Under the pieces are notes generated by a model. That model saw only the letters and a program-made list of their open reading frames with translations. It did not search any database and was not told the DNA's origin. A DNA stretch of 17,759 nucleotides. It comes from CALCKU01 sp964534845 (GTDB lineage Bacteria > Pseudomonadota > Alphaproteobacteria > Caulobacterales > Maricaulaceae). The stretch covers positions 1 through 17,759 of the forward strand of contig CAZHPV010000052.1 of the NCBI GenBank assembly GCA_964534845.1, written 5' to 3'. The translations under genes were made by a program, and so were the position numbers. Shown one piece after another: positions 1 to 6,261 of the stretch (position 1 is the stretch's first letter; each line of letters begins with the position of its first letter).

Positions 1-314
1 TTATCGTGACTGCCACATTTCTGGATGAAAAAGGTATTGATCTCCAGCAACCACCGCCACCACCGCCGGACCAACCGGACGCGCCCCCAAAACCTGCTAT
101 TACAATTTATGTAGATGGTAAGGATAGATGTGCTGTGGATGGACGTGGGACAGAATGTGACCGCGTGACTTTGGCGGTCGAGCGTATTCTTGCAGATAAG
201 CCGGGTGCTAATATCATCCTGAGAATTAGTAAGGAAGCCCGTCATAATGTCCTCGTTACGCTCAAGGATGAGCTGGACACAGCGGGTCTGCAAACCAAGA
301 TTGAGATTGTGTAG
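1..314 (+). CDS. exbD: ExbD/TolR-family biopolymer transport protein, 3' part
   Basis: This is the C-terminal part of an ExbD-family protein, a membrane-anchored partner of the ExbB-type proton channel that passes proton-motive force to TonB. The reading frame is open to the left edge (codons begin at position 3). The first residues, IVTATFLDEKGIDLQQP, match the end of the ExbD membrane helix and its exit into the periplasm. The GTG at 6 is therefore an internal Val, not a start: the neighbouring full-length ExbD reads FFIVTSVFVKTPGIEP at the same place. The helix with its key Asp lies outside the window. A proline run follows, then a periplasmic domain containing a Cys pair (CAVDGRGTEC) that could form a disulfide. 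The family call is firm. Which ExbB it partners cannot be seen. Confidence 0.88.
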   Translation, partial: IVTATFLDEKGIDLQQPPPPPPDQPDAPPKPAITIYVDGKDRCAVDGRGTECDRVTLAVERILADKPGANIILRISKEARHNVLVTLKDELDTAGLQTKIEIV

Positions 315-370
315 CGTTTGCGCTGCACAGAATTGTTGAAAATTAAATAAAATTGTGATAAGGTAACATT

Positions 371-766
371 ATGGGTAGACGTAGTCGCACAGTTATCGAG
401 GAAGAAGCTACCGAGTTAAATATGACTCCCATGTTGGATGTTGTTTTTATTCTGCTGATCTTTTTCATCGTGACGTCCGTTTTTGTAAAAACGCCCGGCA
501 TTGAGCCCCAAAAGCCAGAGGCCCAAACAGGCGAAAAATGGGATCCGACGATTATTATCGCGGTAAATCCCAGTGATGAAATTTGGATTGATAAGCGGCC
601 TTACGCAATTAATGAAGTGCGTCCGATATTATTGTCCATGCGGGATGAAAACCCGAAGGCGCAAGGTGAAATTATCGGTGATAAGGGCGCCTCTGTCGGA
701 ACCGTCATGGAAGTGCAGGGCCTGATGCAGGACCTCGGCATCCAGACGCGAGTCGGAACAAAGTAG
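371..766 (+). CDS. exbD: ExbD/TolR-family biopolymer transport protein
   Basis: A complete 131-residue ExbD-like protein, close to the family's usual length. It has a short charged cytoplasmic N-terminus, the signature NMTPMLDVVFILLIFF with the conserved membrane Asp at residue 23 (equivalent to Asp25 of E. coli ExbD), one transmembrane helix at about 22-42, and a periplasmic domain of about 85 residues. ATG 371 is preceded by AAGG at 360-363. It follows another exbD by 56 bases and precedes tonB by 9 bases, so the three are almost certainly cotranscribed. Two different ExbD paralogues in a row are common in alphaproteobacterial and Vibrio TonB2-like clusters. The role, passing ion-motive force from an ExbB-type channel to TonB, is inferred from family and context. 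Confidence 0.93.
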   Translation: MGRRSRTVIEEEATELNMTPMLDVVFILLIFFIVTSVFVKTPGIEPQKPEAQTGEKWDPTIIIAVNPSDEIWIDKRPYAINEVRPILLSMRDENPKAQGEIIGDKGASVGTVMEVQGLMQDLGIQTRVGTK

Positions 767-775
767 GAGACTATT

Positions 776-1405
776 ATGGGAACTATATTGAGATGGGTTT
801 TCGGTATTCCTCTAGCCGCATTTGTGACATTTGCACTTTTTGTCTTGATGATGGTGTTGATTGCCGGGGAATTTAAGCCTCAGGAAAAGCTGGAGAATGC
901 CTCTTTCGAGATTAATCCAACGGTAGAGGATATTAAGGTCGTAACGCGTGAAACTAAGATCGATAAGGTCAAAAAGGTCGTGACTCCACCGCCGCCGCCG
1001 CAAATTGAGCGCCAGCAGGCCGCCAAGCCTACAGAAGCAATCGCCTCTCTTGAGGGCGCTATTCCAGAGTTTGAGCCGCCAAAGATTGATCGTCAGAATT
1101 TCAAGATACAAGTGTCTGATCGTGATGCGCAGCCACTTGTCCGTATCCCGCCTATTATGCCGCCGCGCGCAGAAAAGTCGGGCCACTGTAAGGTGCGTTT
1201 TGATGTGAGTCCGGAAGGTCAGCCTTTTAATGTTGTGGCACCGTTCTGTACGCAGAGACTGTTTGAACGTGCCTCAATTAAATCAGTTCAAAAGTGGAAG
1301 TATAATCCTAAAATTGTTGATGGTCGTAGCGTTGCGCGGTCTGGTGTGGAAAGTAAAATTACCTTCCGTCTGACTGATGAGCGCGGGAAGATAATTCCTG
1401 AATAA
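776..1405 (+). CDS. tonB: TonB-family energy transducer, copy 1
   Basis: A 209-residue TonB-like transducer. The layout is a cytoplasmic stub, one membrane helix (about residues 8-31), a charged periplasmic spacer, a PPPPP run near residue 72, and a C-terminal TonB domain from about residue 117 to the end that includes SGHCKVRFDVSPEGQPF, KSVQKWKY and GVESKITF. By family knowledge this domain contacts the TonB box of outer-membrane receptors, and the helix is driven by ExbB/ExbD. Two Cys residues in the domain (in GHCKV and PFCTQ) are present in both copies of the window. A Shine-Dalgarno sequence, TAGGAGA (764-770), overlaps the exbD stop, so translation is probably coupled to exbD. The short proline region and the TPR gene next door fit the TonB2-type group rather than classical E. 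coli TonB. Confidence 0.93.
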   Translation: MGTILRWVFGIPLAAFVTFALFVLMMVLIAGEFKPQEKLENASFEINPTVEDIKVVTRETKIDKVKKVVTPPPPPQIERQQAAKPTEAIASLEGAIPEFEPPKIDRQNFKIQVSDRDAQPLVRIPPIMPPRAEKSGHCKVRFDVSPEGQPFNVVAPFCTQRLFERASIKSVQKWKYNPKIVDGRSVARSGVESKITFRLTDERGKIIPE

Positions 1406-1436
1406 GGTCTGGCTTAAGCCCAGTCTAAATGTTTGT

Positions 1437-1454
1437 GGCCCGTTTTTGCGGGCC
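1437..1454 (+). other. Intergenic stem-loop between tonB copy 1 and its TPR gene
   Basis: A perfect 6-bp stem, GGCCCG (1437-1442) pairing with CGGGCC (1449-1454), encloses a TTTTTG loop. No U-tract follows, so it does not look like a complete intrinsic terminator. It could be an mRNA-stability or partial attenuation element between two genes that probably need different expression levels. A hairpin of the same stem length lies at the matching place after the second tonB (3875-3893). Confidence 0.5.
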
Positions 1455-1493
1455 CCCAAAAATAAACCGGACACGCGTCCGAAAACTAAAATT

Positions 1494-1508
1494 GGAGTTA
1501 GAGTAGTG
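1494..1508 (+). promoter_or_regulatory. Ribosome binding site deciding a GTG start
   Basis: GGAG at 1494-1497 lies eight bases before GTG 1506. The reading frame extends further upstream to a TTG at 1446, but that codon sits in the loop of a stem-loop and would add 20 charged residues in front of a signal peptide. GTG 1506 gives a normal signal peptide and a 498-residue protein, exactly the length of the downstream paralogue. Confidence 0.75.
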
Positions 1509-3002
1509 ATTATAAAAACGCCATTATCCCTAAAGCGACTTCTCGCAGGTTCGGCTTTGGCTTTGAGTGTTATAGGCACAGTCTCTGTGGCTTTTGCGCC
1601 GTCTACAGCTTATGCTCAGTCGGAAGGCCGCCAGTTTTCTTCTGCTGCTGGACAAGTTGTGAATGACGCCCTGCAGTTTATTAATAGTAATCAGCACAGC
1701 GCCGCCTTAGGAAAATTAAATGAAGCTTTATCGCTACCAGAATTAAACGCCTATGAGCGGGGTACGATTTATCAGATGCAAGGCGCGTCTTATTACGAGC
1801 TTAACCAATACGGGCCGGCGGTTTCTGCCTTTGAAAACGCCATTAATTCAGGCGGCTTGCTGCCCAATGAGGCCGATAGTTTGCGGGTCAATATCGCCCA
1901 GCTTTTAATTGCCAATGGACAATATGCTGACGGCGCGCAACGCCTTGAAAATTATCTGAACCGGGGCGGACAACAAAAACCGCAATATGTCGAAATGCTA
2001 ACACAGGCATGGGTGCAATCGGATAATTATTCCCGGGCTCTACCTTGGGCGGAGAAGTGGTTTAATAATGCTAATCCCAAAGAGCGTAAGCATTTTGATT
2101 TGTTAAACTTCCTTTACAATAATCTGGGTCAACCCGGTCGTCAGGCTGATATCGTCAGACAGATGATTAATCGCTGGCCGGAAGATAAAAGCTTGTGGGA
2201 TGCTTGGGCCTCTATGTTGGCCAATGGCGGTCGTGAGCAGGAAGCCTTTGAAGTCAATAAAATGCTTTATTTGGGCGGGGCTTTGAACTCGGAAGATGAT
2301 CTGCTTAAAATTGTGCAATATTACAGTTTTTACGATATGCCCTTTCAGGCCGCTAATATTCTAGAGCAGGAAATGAATTCCGGCCGGATCAGACAAACGC
2401 CGGACAAGCTCGTACAATTGTCGGATTTGTTCCGTCAGGCCCGCGAATATAAACGCGCTATTCCTATTCTAGAAAACGCAGCGTCGCAGTCAGGTCAGAA
2501 CAAGCTATATGCCGATCTGGGCGAGGCGCTTTATAATGAGGGGCAATGTGAACGCGCCGAAACAGCTTTTAAAGAGGCGATTAACCGCGGATTTGATGCG
2601 GGTAAAGCCTGGATGCTGATCGGGACATGTCGCTATGAAAGCTCGCAAAAAGAAGAGCGTCCTGTTTGTAAGACAACTACGAAAGAATCGCGCAAAACTA
2701 TACCACGTGCGTTAAAACGCGACTCGGCTGTTCAGGCCTTTAACAATGTGCCGTCCGCCTCCCGCGAAGGCCGTAATGCCAAAAAATGGGTGTCCTTTAT
2801 CAGGGCAGAAGGCCAAGCTGTTGAAGACCGGTGCCAGTTTGAAATCGATACTGAGCGCGAATTGTGTTTTATCAAAATCAAGCAAGCCTATGACGCCGAA
2901 ATTTTTACAGGCGGCTTTAAACTTGAGGACACGGCTTGCTCCAAGTTTAAAGAAAAATATGATTCTATCTTCCGCGTTAAAGTCGGTGATGATGACGGCT
3001 AG
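1506..3002 (+). CDS. Exported TPR protein, copy 1
   Basis: A 498-residue protein with a Sec signal peptide (basic N-terminus, hydrophobic core, likely cleavage after AYA at residue 37) followed by tetratricopeptide-type helical repeats. Examples are GTIYQMQGASYYELNQYGPA, AQLLIANGQYADGAQRLENY and LGEALYNEGQCERAETAF. The C-terminal third is not an obvious TPR. It carries six Cys residues at 348, 375, 388, 443, 454 and 478, all at the same positions in the paralogue at 3943-5439, which suggests disulfides in the periplasm. It follows tonB by about 100 bases and ends just before a strong terminator. TPR proteins next to TonB also occur in Vibrio TonB2 clusters, so a periplasmic accessory role in TonB-dependent uptake is a reasonable inference, not shown. 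Start: GTG with its own GGAG. Confidence 0.9.
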   Translation: MIIKTPLSLKRLLAGSALALSVIGTVSVAFAPSTAYAQSEGRQFSSAAGQVVNDALQFINSNQHSAALGKLNEALSLPELNAYERGTIYQMQGASYYELNQYGPAVSAFENAINSGGLLPNEADSLRVNIAQLLIANGQYADGAQRLENYLNRGGQQKPQYVEMLTQAWVQSDNYSRALPWAEKWFNNANPKERKHFDLLNFLYNNLGQPGRQADIVRQMINRWPEDKSLWDAWASMLANGGREQEAFEVNKMLYLGGALNSEDDLLKIVQYYSFYDMPFQAANILEQEMNSGRIRQTPDKLVQLSDLFRQAREYKRAIPILENAASQSGQNKLYADLGEALYNEGQCERAETAFKEAINRGFDAGKAWMLIGTCRYESSQKEERPVCKTTTKESRKTIPRALKRDSAVQAFNNVPSASREGRNAKKWVSFIRAEGQAVEDRCQFEIDTERELCFIKIKQAYDAEIFTGGFKLEDTACSKFKEKYDSIFRVKVGDDDG

Positions 3003-3028
3003 CCCGCTCTCACAGATATGATATTTTT

Positions 3029-3055
3029 AACCCCGGCCTTAGGCTGGGGTTTTTT
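3029..3055 (+). terminator. Rho-independent terminator after TPR copy 1
   Basis: An 8-bp GC-rich stem (CCCCGGCC at 3031-3038, TTA loop, GGCTGGGG at 3042-3049, one G-U pair) is followed directly by a run of six T. It lies 27 bases past the stop at 3002. It should end the first exbD-exbD-tonB-TPR transcript and separate it from the second TonB-TPR pair. Confidence 0.9.
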
Positions 3056-3177
3056 GTTACAGATGCGCGGTTTCTTTTTGTTTTGAATAATCGCTTATTG
3101 CTGAGCCTGTAAGAACACGGCTTGTCTAAATATAGGTCTATAAACTTTCCCCTGAATTTATCTAAAATGTTATAAAG

Positions 3178-3206
3178 TTGCATTTTGTTAATTGTTATGT
3201 TATACT
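3178..3206 (+). promoter_or_regulatory. Likely sigma-70-type promoter for the second tonB-TPR pair
   Basis: TTGCAT (3178-3183) and TATACT (3201-3206) are separated by 17 bases in a strongly AT-rich stretch between the terminator and the second tonB. An alternative pairing is TTGTTA (3185-3190) with the perfect TATAAT at 3206-3211, but its 15-base spacer is short. Transcription from either would give a leader of about 20-30 bases containing a strong AGGAGG (3228-3233). A short inverted repeat, TATAG-GT-CTATA (3131-3142), lies upstream and could be an operator. No recognisable Fur box was seen. Confidence 0.6.
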
Positions 3207-3238
3207 ATAATAATACAACAGCTAAATAGGAGGAAAAA

Positions 3239-3865
3239 ATGAAATTATTGCATTATATCGGAAGCTCGGGCGGGGCACTCTTTGTGACATGTGGTTTGGG
3301 CCTTGTTATGGCGTCCATGATCGCGGTTGAGTTTAGAGCACAGGAAAAATTAAAAACGGCATCTTTTGAGATTAACCCCCAAATAGAGGACATTAAGCTC
3401 ATCACACGCAAAACCAAGCTTGATAAGGTCAAAAAGGTCGTGACCCCGCCGCCGCCTCCCCAAATCGAGCGTCAACCCGCCGCTAAGCCGACAGAAAAAA
3501 TAGCGACCTTAGACGGTGCGATTCCTAAGTTTAATCCGCCAAAAATTACAGGTAGAATTTTCAAAATCGCCATATCTGATGCTGACGCTCAACCCCTTGT
3601 GCGTATTCCGCCCATTATGCCGCCGAGGGCAGAGAGATCAGGCCACTGTAAAGTGCGTTTTGATGTGAGCCCAGAAGGTCAACCCTTTAATATTGTCTCT
3701 ACTTATTGCACGCAGAGCCTGTTTGAGCGCGCCTCAATTAAATCCGTCCAGAAATGGAAGTATAAACCCAAGACTGTGGAGGGTCGCAGCGTCGCGCGGT
3801 CTGGTGTGGAAAGTAAAATTACCTTCCGCCTGACCGATGAGCGCGGAAAACTTATTCCTGAATAG
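3239..3865 (+). CDS. tonB: TonB-family energy transducer, copy 2
   Basis: A 208-residue TonB-like protein, paralogous to the one at 776-1405, with one N-terminal membrane helix (about residues 9-30), the same spacer with a PPPPP run, and the same C-terminal TonB domain. By hand alignment of the last 93 residues (from DAQPLVRIPP), 83 are identical to copy 1. The first 30 residues, including the membrane helix, are largely different. No ExbB or ExbD gene accompanies this copy in the window, so it must use the motor encoded upstream or one elsewhere. ATG 3239 has an excellent AGGAGG (3228-3233) and its own likely promoter. A periplasmic energy-transducing role is expected from the family. The different helix could change its motor preference or efficiency. 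Confidence 0.92.
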   Translation: MKLLHYIGSSGGALFVTCGLGLVMASMIAVEFRAQEKLKTASFEINPQIEDIKLITRKTKLDKVKKVVTPPPPPQIERQPAAKPTEKIATLDGAIPKFNPPKITGRIFKIAISDADAQPLVRIPPIMPPRAERSGHCKVRFDVSPEGQPFNIVSTYCTQSLFERASIKSVQKWKYKPKTVEGRSVARSGVESKITFRLTDERGKLIPE

Positions 3866-3874
3866 GATTTAGAG

Positions 3875-3893
3875 ACCCGCATTCATTGCGGGT
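3875..3893 (+). other. Intergenic stem-loop between tonB copy 2 and its TPR gene
   Basis: A perfect 6-bp stem, ACCCGC (3875-3880) pairing with GCGGGT (3888-3893), has a 7-base ATTCATT loop and starts nine bases after the tonB stop. No T-run follows. Its sequence differs from the hairpin in the first tonB-TPR gap, although place and stem length are kept. A role in mRNA processing or partial attenuation is an inference. Confidence 0.5.
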
Positions 3894-3930
3894 GCCGTGT
3901 CCGGGGCGCGGTTTAATTGCAAATTCATCA

Positions 3931-3945
3931 GGGGAGGTTTTGATG
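3931..3945 (+). promoter_or_regulatory. Ribosome binding site deciding the start of TPR copy 2
   Basis: GGGGAGG (3931-3937) lies five bases before ATG 3943. An upstream extension of the frame to 3886 would start inside the stem-loop and put about 19 extra residues before the signal peptide, so it is rejected. The chosen start gives 498 residues, the same as copy 1. Confidence 0.8.
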
Positions 3946-5439
3946 ACATTACGAACGTCTATTTCATTCACGCGTTTAACGTCCGCGGCCATTATTGGCC
4001 TATGCTTTTCCGAGTTTAACTCAGCTTTTTTAATATCACCCGCCTTTGCACAAACGTCAGAGGGCCGCCAGTTTTCGCCGGCTGCCGGTGAGATCGTGAA
4101 TGCCGCTCTGGCACTCATTAATGATAATCAGCACAGTGCGGCTTTGACTAAATTGGATGAGGCTTTATCTCTGCCAGACCTCAACGCCTATGAGCACGGT
4201 ACGATTTACCAGATGCAAGGCACGTCCTATTACGAGCTTGGCCAATACGGGCCAGCGGTTTCAGCCTTTGAAAACGCCATTAGGTCAGGCGGCTTATTGG
4301 CTAATGAGGCCGATAGTTTACGGGTCAATATCGCCCAGCTTTTAATTGCCAATGGGCAATATGCTGAGGGGGCCGAGCGCCCTGAAAGCTATCTTAAACG
4401 GGGCGGGCAGGAAAAGCCGCAATATGTTGAAATGCTTGCGCAGGCTTGGGTGCAATCGGGGCATTACTCACGCGCTCTGCCTTGGGCGGAAAAATGGTTT
4501 AATGATGCCAATCCCAAAGAGCGTAAACATTTTGATTTGCTGAATTTTATTTATCATAATCTGGGCCAAGCCGGGCCTCAGGCCGATATCGTCAAGCAAA
4601 TGATTAATCGTTGGCCGGAAGATCGTACTTTATGGGATGCATGGATATCTTTGCTAATCCAAAGTGGCCAAGAAGAAGAGGCTTTCGAAGTTAACGTCAT
4701 GCTCAATCAGCGCGGGGCGTTAACGAGGGAAGATGAATTGCTCAAACTTGTGCAATATTACAGTTATTACGGTATACCTTACCAAGCGGCAAATATTCTG
4801 GAGCAGGAAATGAATGCCGGCCGGGTTAACGAGACGCCGGAAACTTTGGAGCAGCTCTCCAATCTCTTTCGGCAGGCGCGAGAGTATAAACGTGCTATTC
4901 CGATTTTAGAAAAAGCCGCATTGCAGTCGGGCGAAGGAAAGCTTTACGCCGATCTGGGTGAGGCGCTATATAATGAAGGCGAGTGCGCACGCGCCGAAAC
5001 GGCCTTTATGGAAGCGATTAACCGCGGATTTGATACGGGTAAAGCTTGGATGCTAATCGGGACGTGTCGTTATGAAAGCTCGCAAAAAGAAAAGCGCCCT
5101 GTTTGTAAGACAACAACGAAAGAGGGACGCAAAACCGCGCCGCGCGCGATAAAGCGGGCCTCGGCTGTTCAGGCCTTTAACAATGTACCGTCCGCCTCCC
5201 GCGAAGGCCGTAACGCCAAAAAGTGGGTGTCCTTTATCCAAGCAGAAGGTCAGGCGGTAGAAGATCGGTGCCAGTTTGAAATCAATGTGGAGCGTGATTG
5301 GTGTTTTATACAAATCAGACATGCCTATGACGCGACTGTCTTTCAAGGCGGATTTAAACTGGAGGATCAAAAATGCGCCAAGTTCAAGGATGAATATGAT
5401 TCCATTTACCGTGTTAAAGTCGGGGAGGCTGATGGCTAG
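3943..5439 (+). CDS. Exported TPR protein, copy 2
   Basis: A 498-residue paralogue of the TPR protein at 1506-3002, aligning with it apart from small shifts within the signal peptide. It has a probable signal peptide with likely cleavage after AFA at residue 36; its core is short and followed by a polar stretch (SEFNS), weaker than in copy 1. Helical TPR-type repeats and the same six C-terminal Cys positions (the first again residue 348) follow. Similarity is strong throughout the mature part, for example GKLYADLGEALYNEGECARA and VPSASREGRNAKKWVSFI. One substitution puts a Pro in a repeat helix (ERPESYL against QRLENYL). It is the last gene of the second tonB-TPR unit. A periplasmic accessory role with the duplicated TonB is inferred from context. 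Confidence 0.9.
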   Translation: MTLRTSISFTRLTSAAIIGLCFSEFNSAFLISPAFAQTSEGRQFSPAAGEIVNAALALINDNQHSAALTKLDEALSLPDLNAYEHGTIYQMQGTSYYELGQYGPAVSAFENAIRSGGLLANEADSLRVNIAQLLIANGQYAEGAERPESYLKRGGQEKPQYVEMLAQAWVQSGHYSRALPWAEKWFNDANPKERKHFDLLNFIYHNLGQAGPQADIVKQMINRWPEDRTLWDAWISLLIQSGQEEEAFEVNVMLNQRGALTREDELLKLVQYYSYYGIPYQAANILEQEMNAGRVNETPETLEQLSNLFRQAREYKRAIPILEKAALQSGEGKLYADLGEALYNEGECARAETAFMEAINRGFDTGKAWMLIGTCRYESSQKEKRPVCKTTTKEGRKTAPRAIKRASAVQAFNNVPSASREGRNAKKWVSFIQAEGQAVEDRCQFEINVERDWCFIQIRHAYDATVFQGGFKLEDQKCAKFKDEYDSIYRVKVGEADG

Positions 5440-5468
5440 GACGCCTTATATAATACGGCGAGGGCGCG

Positions 5469-5508
5469 TATATGTGTGTGGCCTAGTGAATATGGTCTCA
5501 CACTTATA
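5469..5508 (+). other. Inverted repeat downstream of TPR copy 2
   Basis: TATATGTGTG (5469-5478) and CACACTTATA (5499-5508) are 10-base arms with one mismatch, separated by 20 bases, in the 192-base gap before the membrane-protein gene. No T-run or GC-rich stem marks it as a standard terminator. It may be a protein-binding site or weak mRNA-end structure. The rest of the gap holds TTGACA at 5594-5599 without a convincing -10 partner. Confidence 0.3.
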
Positions 5509-5631
5509 CTGAATTCCAGTTAGCCTTGAGGTGCTGTTGGTTAAGATTTTCACTTTACCCGTCTTGGTTTTGGCTTGATTTTTTACCATAAAATTGACAG
5601 CATGGAATGACAGTTAACGCAGGAGCGCATT

Positions 5632-6231
5632 ATGGACCTTACCCGAAGCCAAACGATTAAGAGTGTTGCCTTTTTGCTGCTATTGGCAGCGATCTCACAA
5701 CCGATCTACACATATTTGTATCAACAAGCGCCCGAGGTAAACCGGCAATTCCTTTGGGGATTGGAGGGGCTCTTATTCGTGCTTATGGCGGCTTTTGCAG
5801 GATCGGCTTTGGTGTTGGCCAAGCGCTATACGTTGGGTTTTGCCGCGATTGCCTTTAGTGCCTTGCTGAATGTTTTACAAGTGGGCGTTGGCTTGACGCA
5901 GTTCGGCCCTTTTCGGGAGGCTGCGGCCACAAATCCTGAGCTTGGCGGTGTGGCCTTTTCCGTCGTTGCGTTTTCCTTTTTCTCTTATAATGCGGCGAAA
6001 ATATTGCTGGGCTTGGCGGCCATAGTTTTCGGTATGGGCAAGATGGGCGAGGGCAGTAAAGCTCTGGGCGGTGCGACGGTCTTGCTGGGCGCAGTGGCGT
6101 TTATTACCAATAGCTTGGTTATGATGTTTGGAATAGACGGCTTTATGCCAAGACATCTCGCGGGTGGCTCAGGTGTATTGGCGACTTTGCTTCTGGCTAT
6201 ATGCCTGTTTAGTCTTAGCCGTGACGATTAA
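5632..6231 (+). CDS. Polytopic membrane protein of unknown function
   Basis: A 199-residue, very hydrophobic protein with about six predicted membrane segments (roughly residues 11-31, 42-63, 66-88, 106-135, 145-165 and 178-195), short loops and a short charged C-terminus (SLSRDD). I do not recognise the family and see no catalytic motif, metal-binding cluster or transporter signature. ATG 5632 has AGGAG at 5621-5625, so translation is well supported. It stands alone: the gap upstream is 192 bases, and the next gene is on the other strand, with the two stops only about 30 bases apart. Codon use and composition look like the neighbours, so there is no sign of recent transfer. An inner-membrane location is expected; the function is unknown. 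Confidence 0.8.
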   Translation: MDLTRSQTIKSVAFLLLLAAISQPIYTYLYQQAPEVNRQFLWGLEGLLFVLMAAFAGSALVLAKRYTLGFAAIAFSALLNVLQVGVGLTQFGPFREAAATNPELGGVAFSVVAFSFFSYNAAKILLGLAAIVFGMGKMGEGSKALGGATVLLGAVAFITNSLVMMFGIDGFMPRHLAGGSGVLATLLLAICLFSLSRDD

Positions 6232-6261
6232 TAATAGTTGCGCTGTGGACGGGCTTGTAAC

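Larger units (their letters stand above)
776..5439 (+). repeat. Diverged tandem duplication of a tonB-TPR module
   Basis: Unit 1 (776-3002) and unit 2 (3239-5439) have the same gene order, almost the same gene lengths (209/208 and 498/498 residues) and long stretches of near-identical DNA, for example the end of tonB around 1335-1390 and 3795-3850. A terminator and promoter separate the units. The mature exported domains are conserved, while the TonB membrane helix, the signal peptides and the intergenic bases are not. This fits an old duplication kept similar in parts by selection or gene conversion. Confidence 0.85.

Noticed and set aside
6..8. GTG at 6 as the start of the first gene
   Set aside because: The frame is open to the left, and the residues around it match the end of the ExbD membrane helix, so it is an internal Val.
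45..70. CCACCG microsatellite-like repeats here and near 985-1000 and 3445-3460
   Set aside because: They encode proline runs in ExbD/TonB spacers in frame. They are ordinary for these families and not CRISPR or slipped repeats of interest.
1446..1505. N-terminal extension of TPR copy 1 from TTG 1446
   Set aside because: It starts inside a hairpin loop, has no ribosome site, and would put 20 charged residues before a signal peptide. GTG 1506 gives the same length as the paralogue.
5449..5454. TATAAT after TPR copy 2 as a promoter for the membrane-protein gene
   Set aside because: No acceptable -35 lies 16-18 bases upstream, and it is far (about 180 bases) from the gene start.
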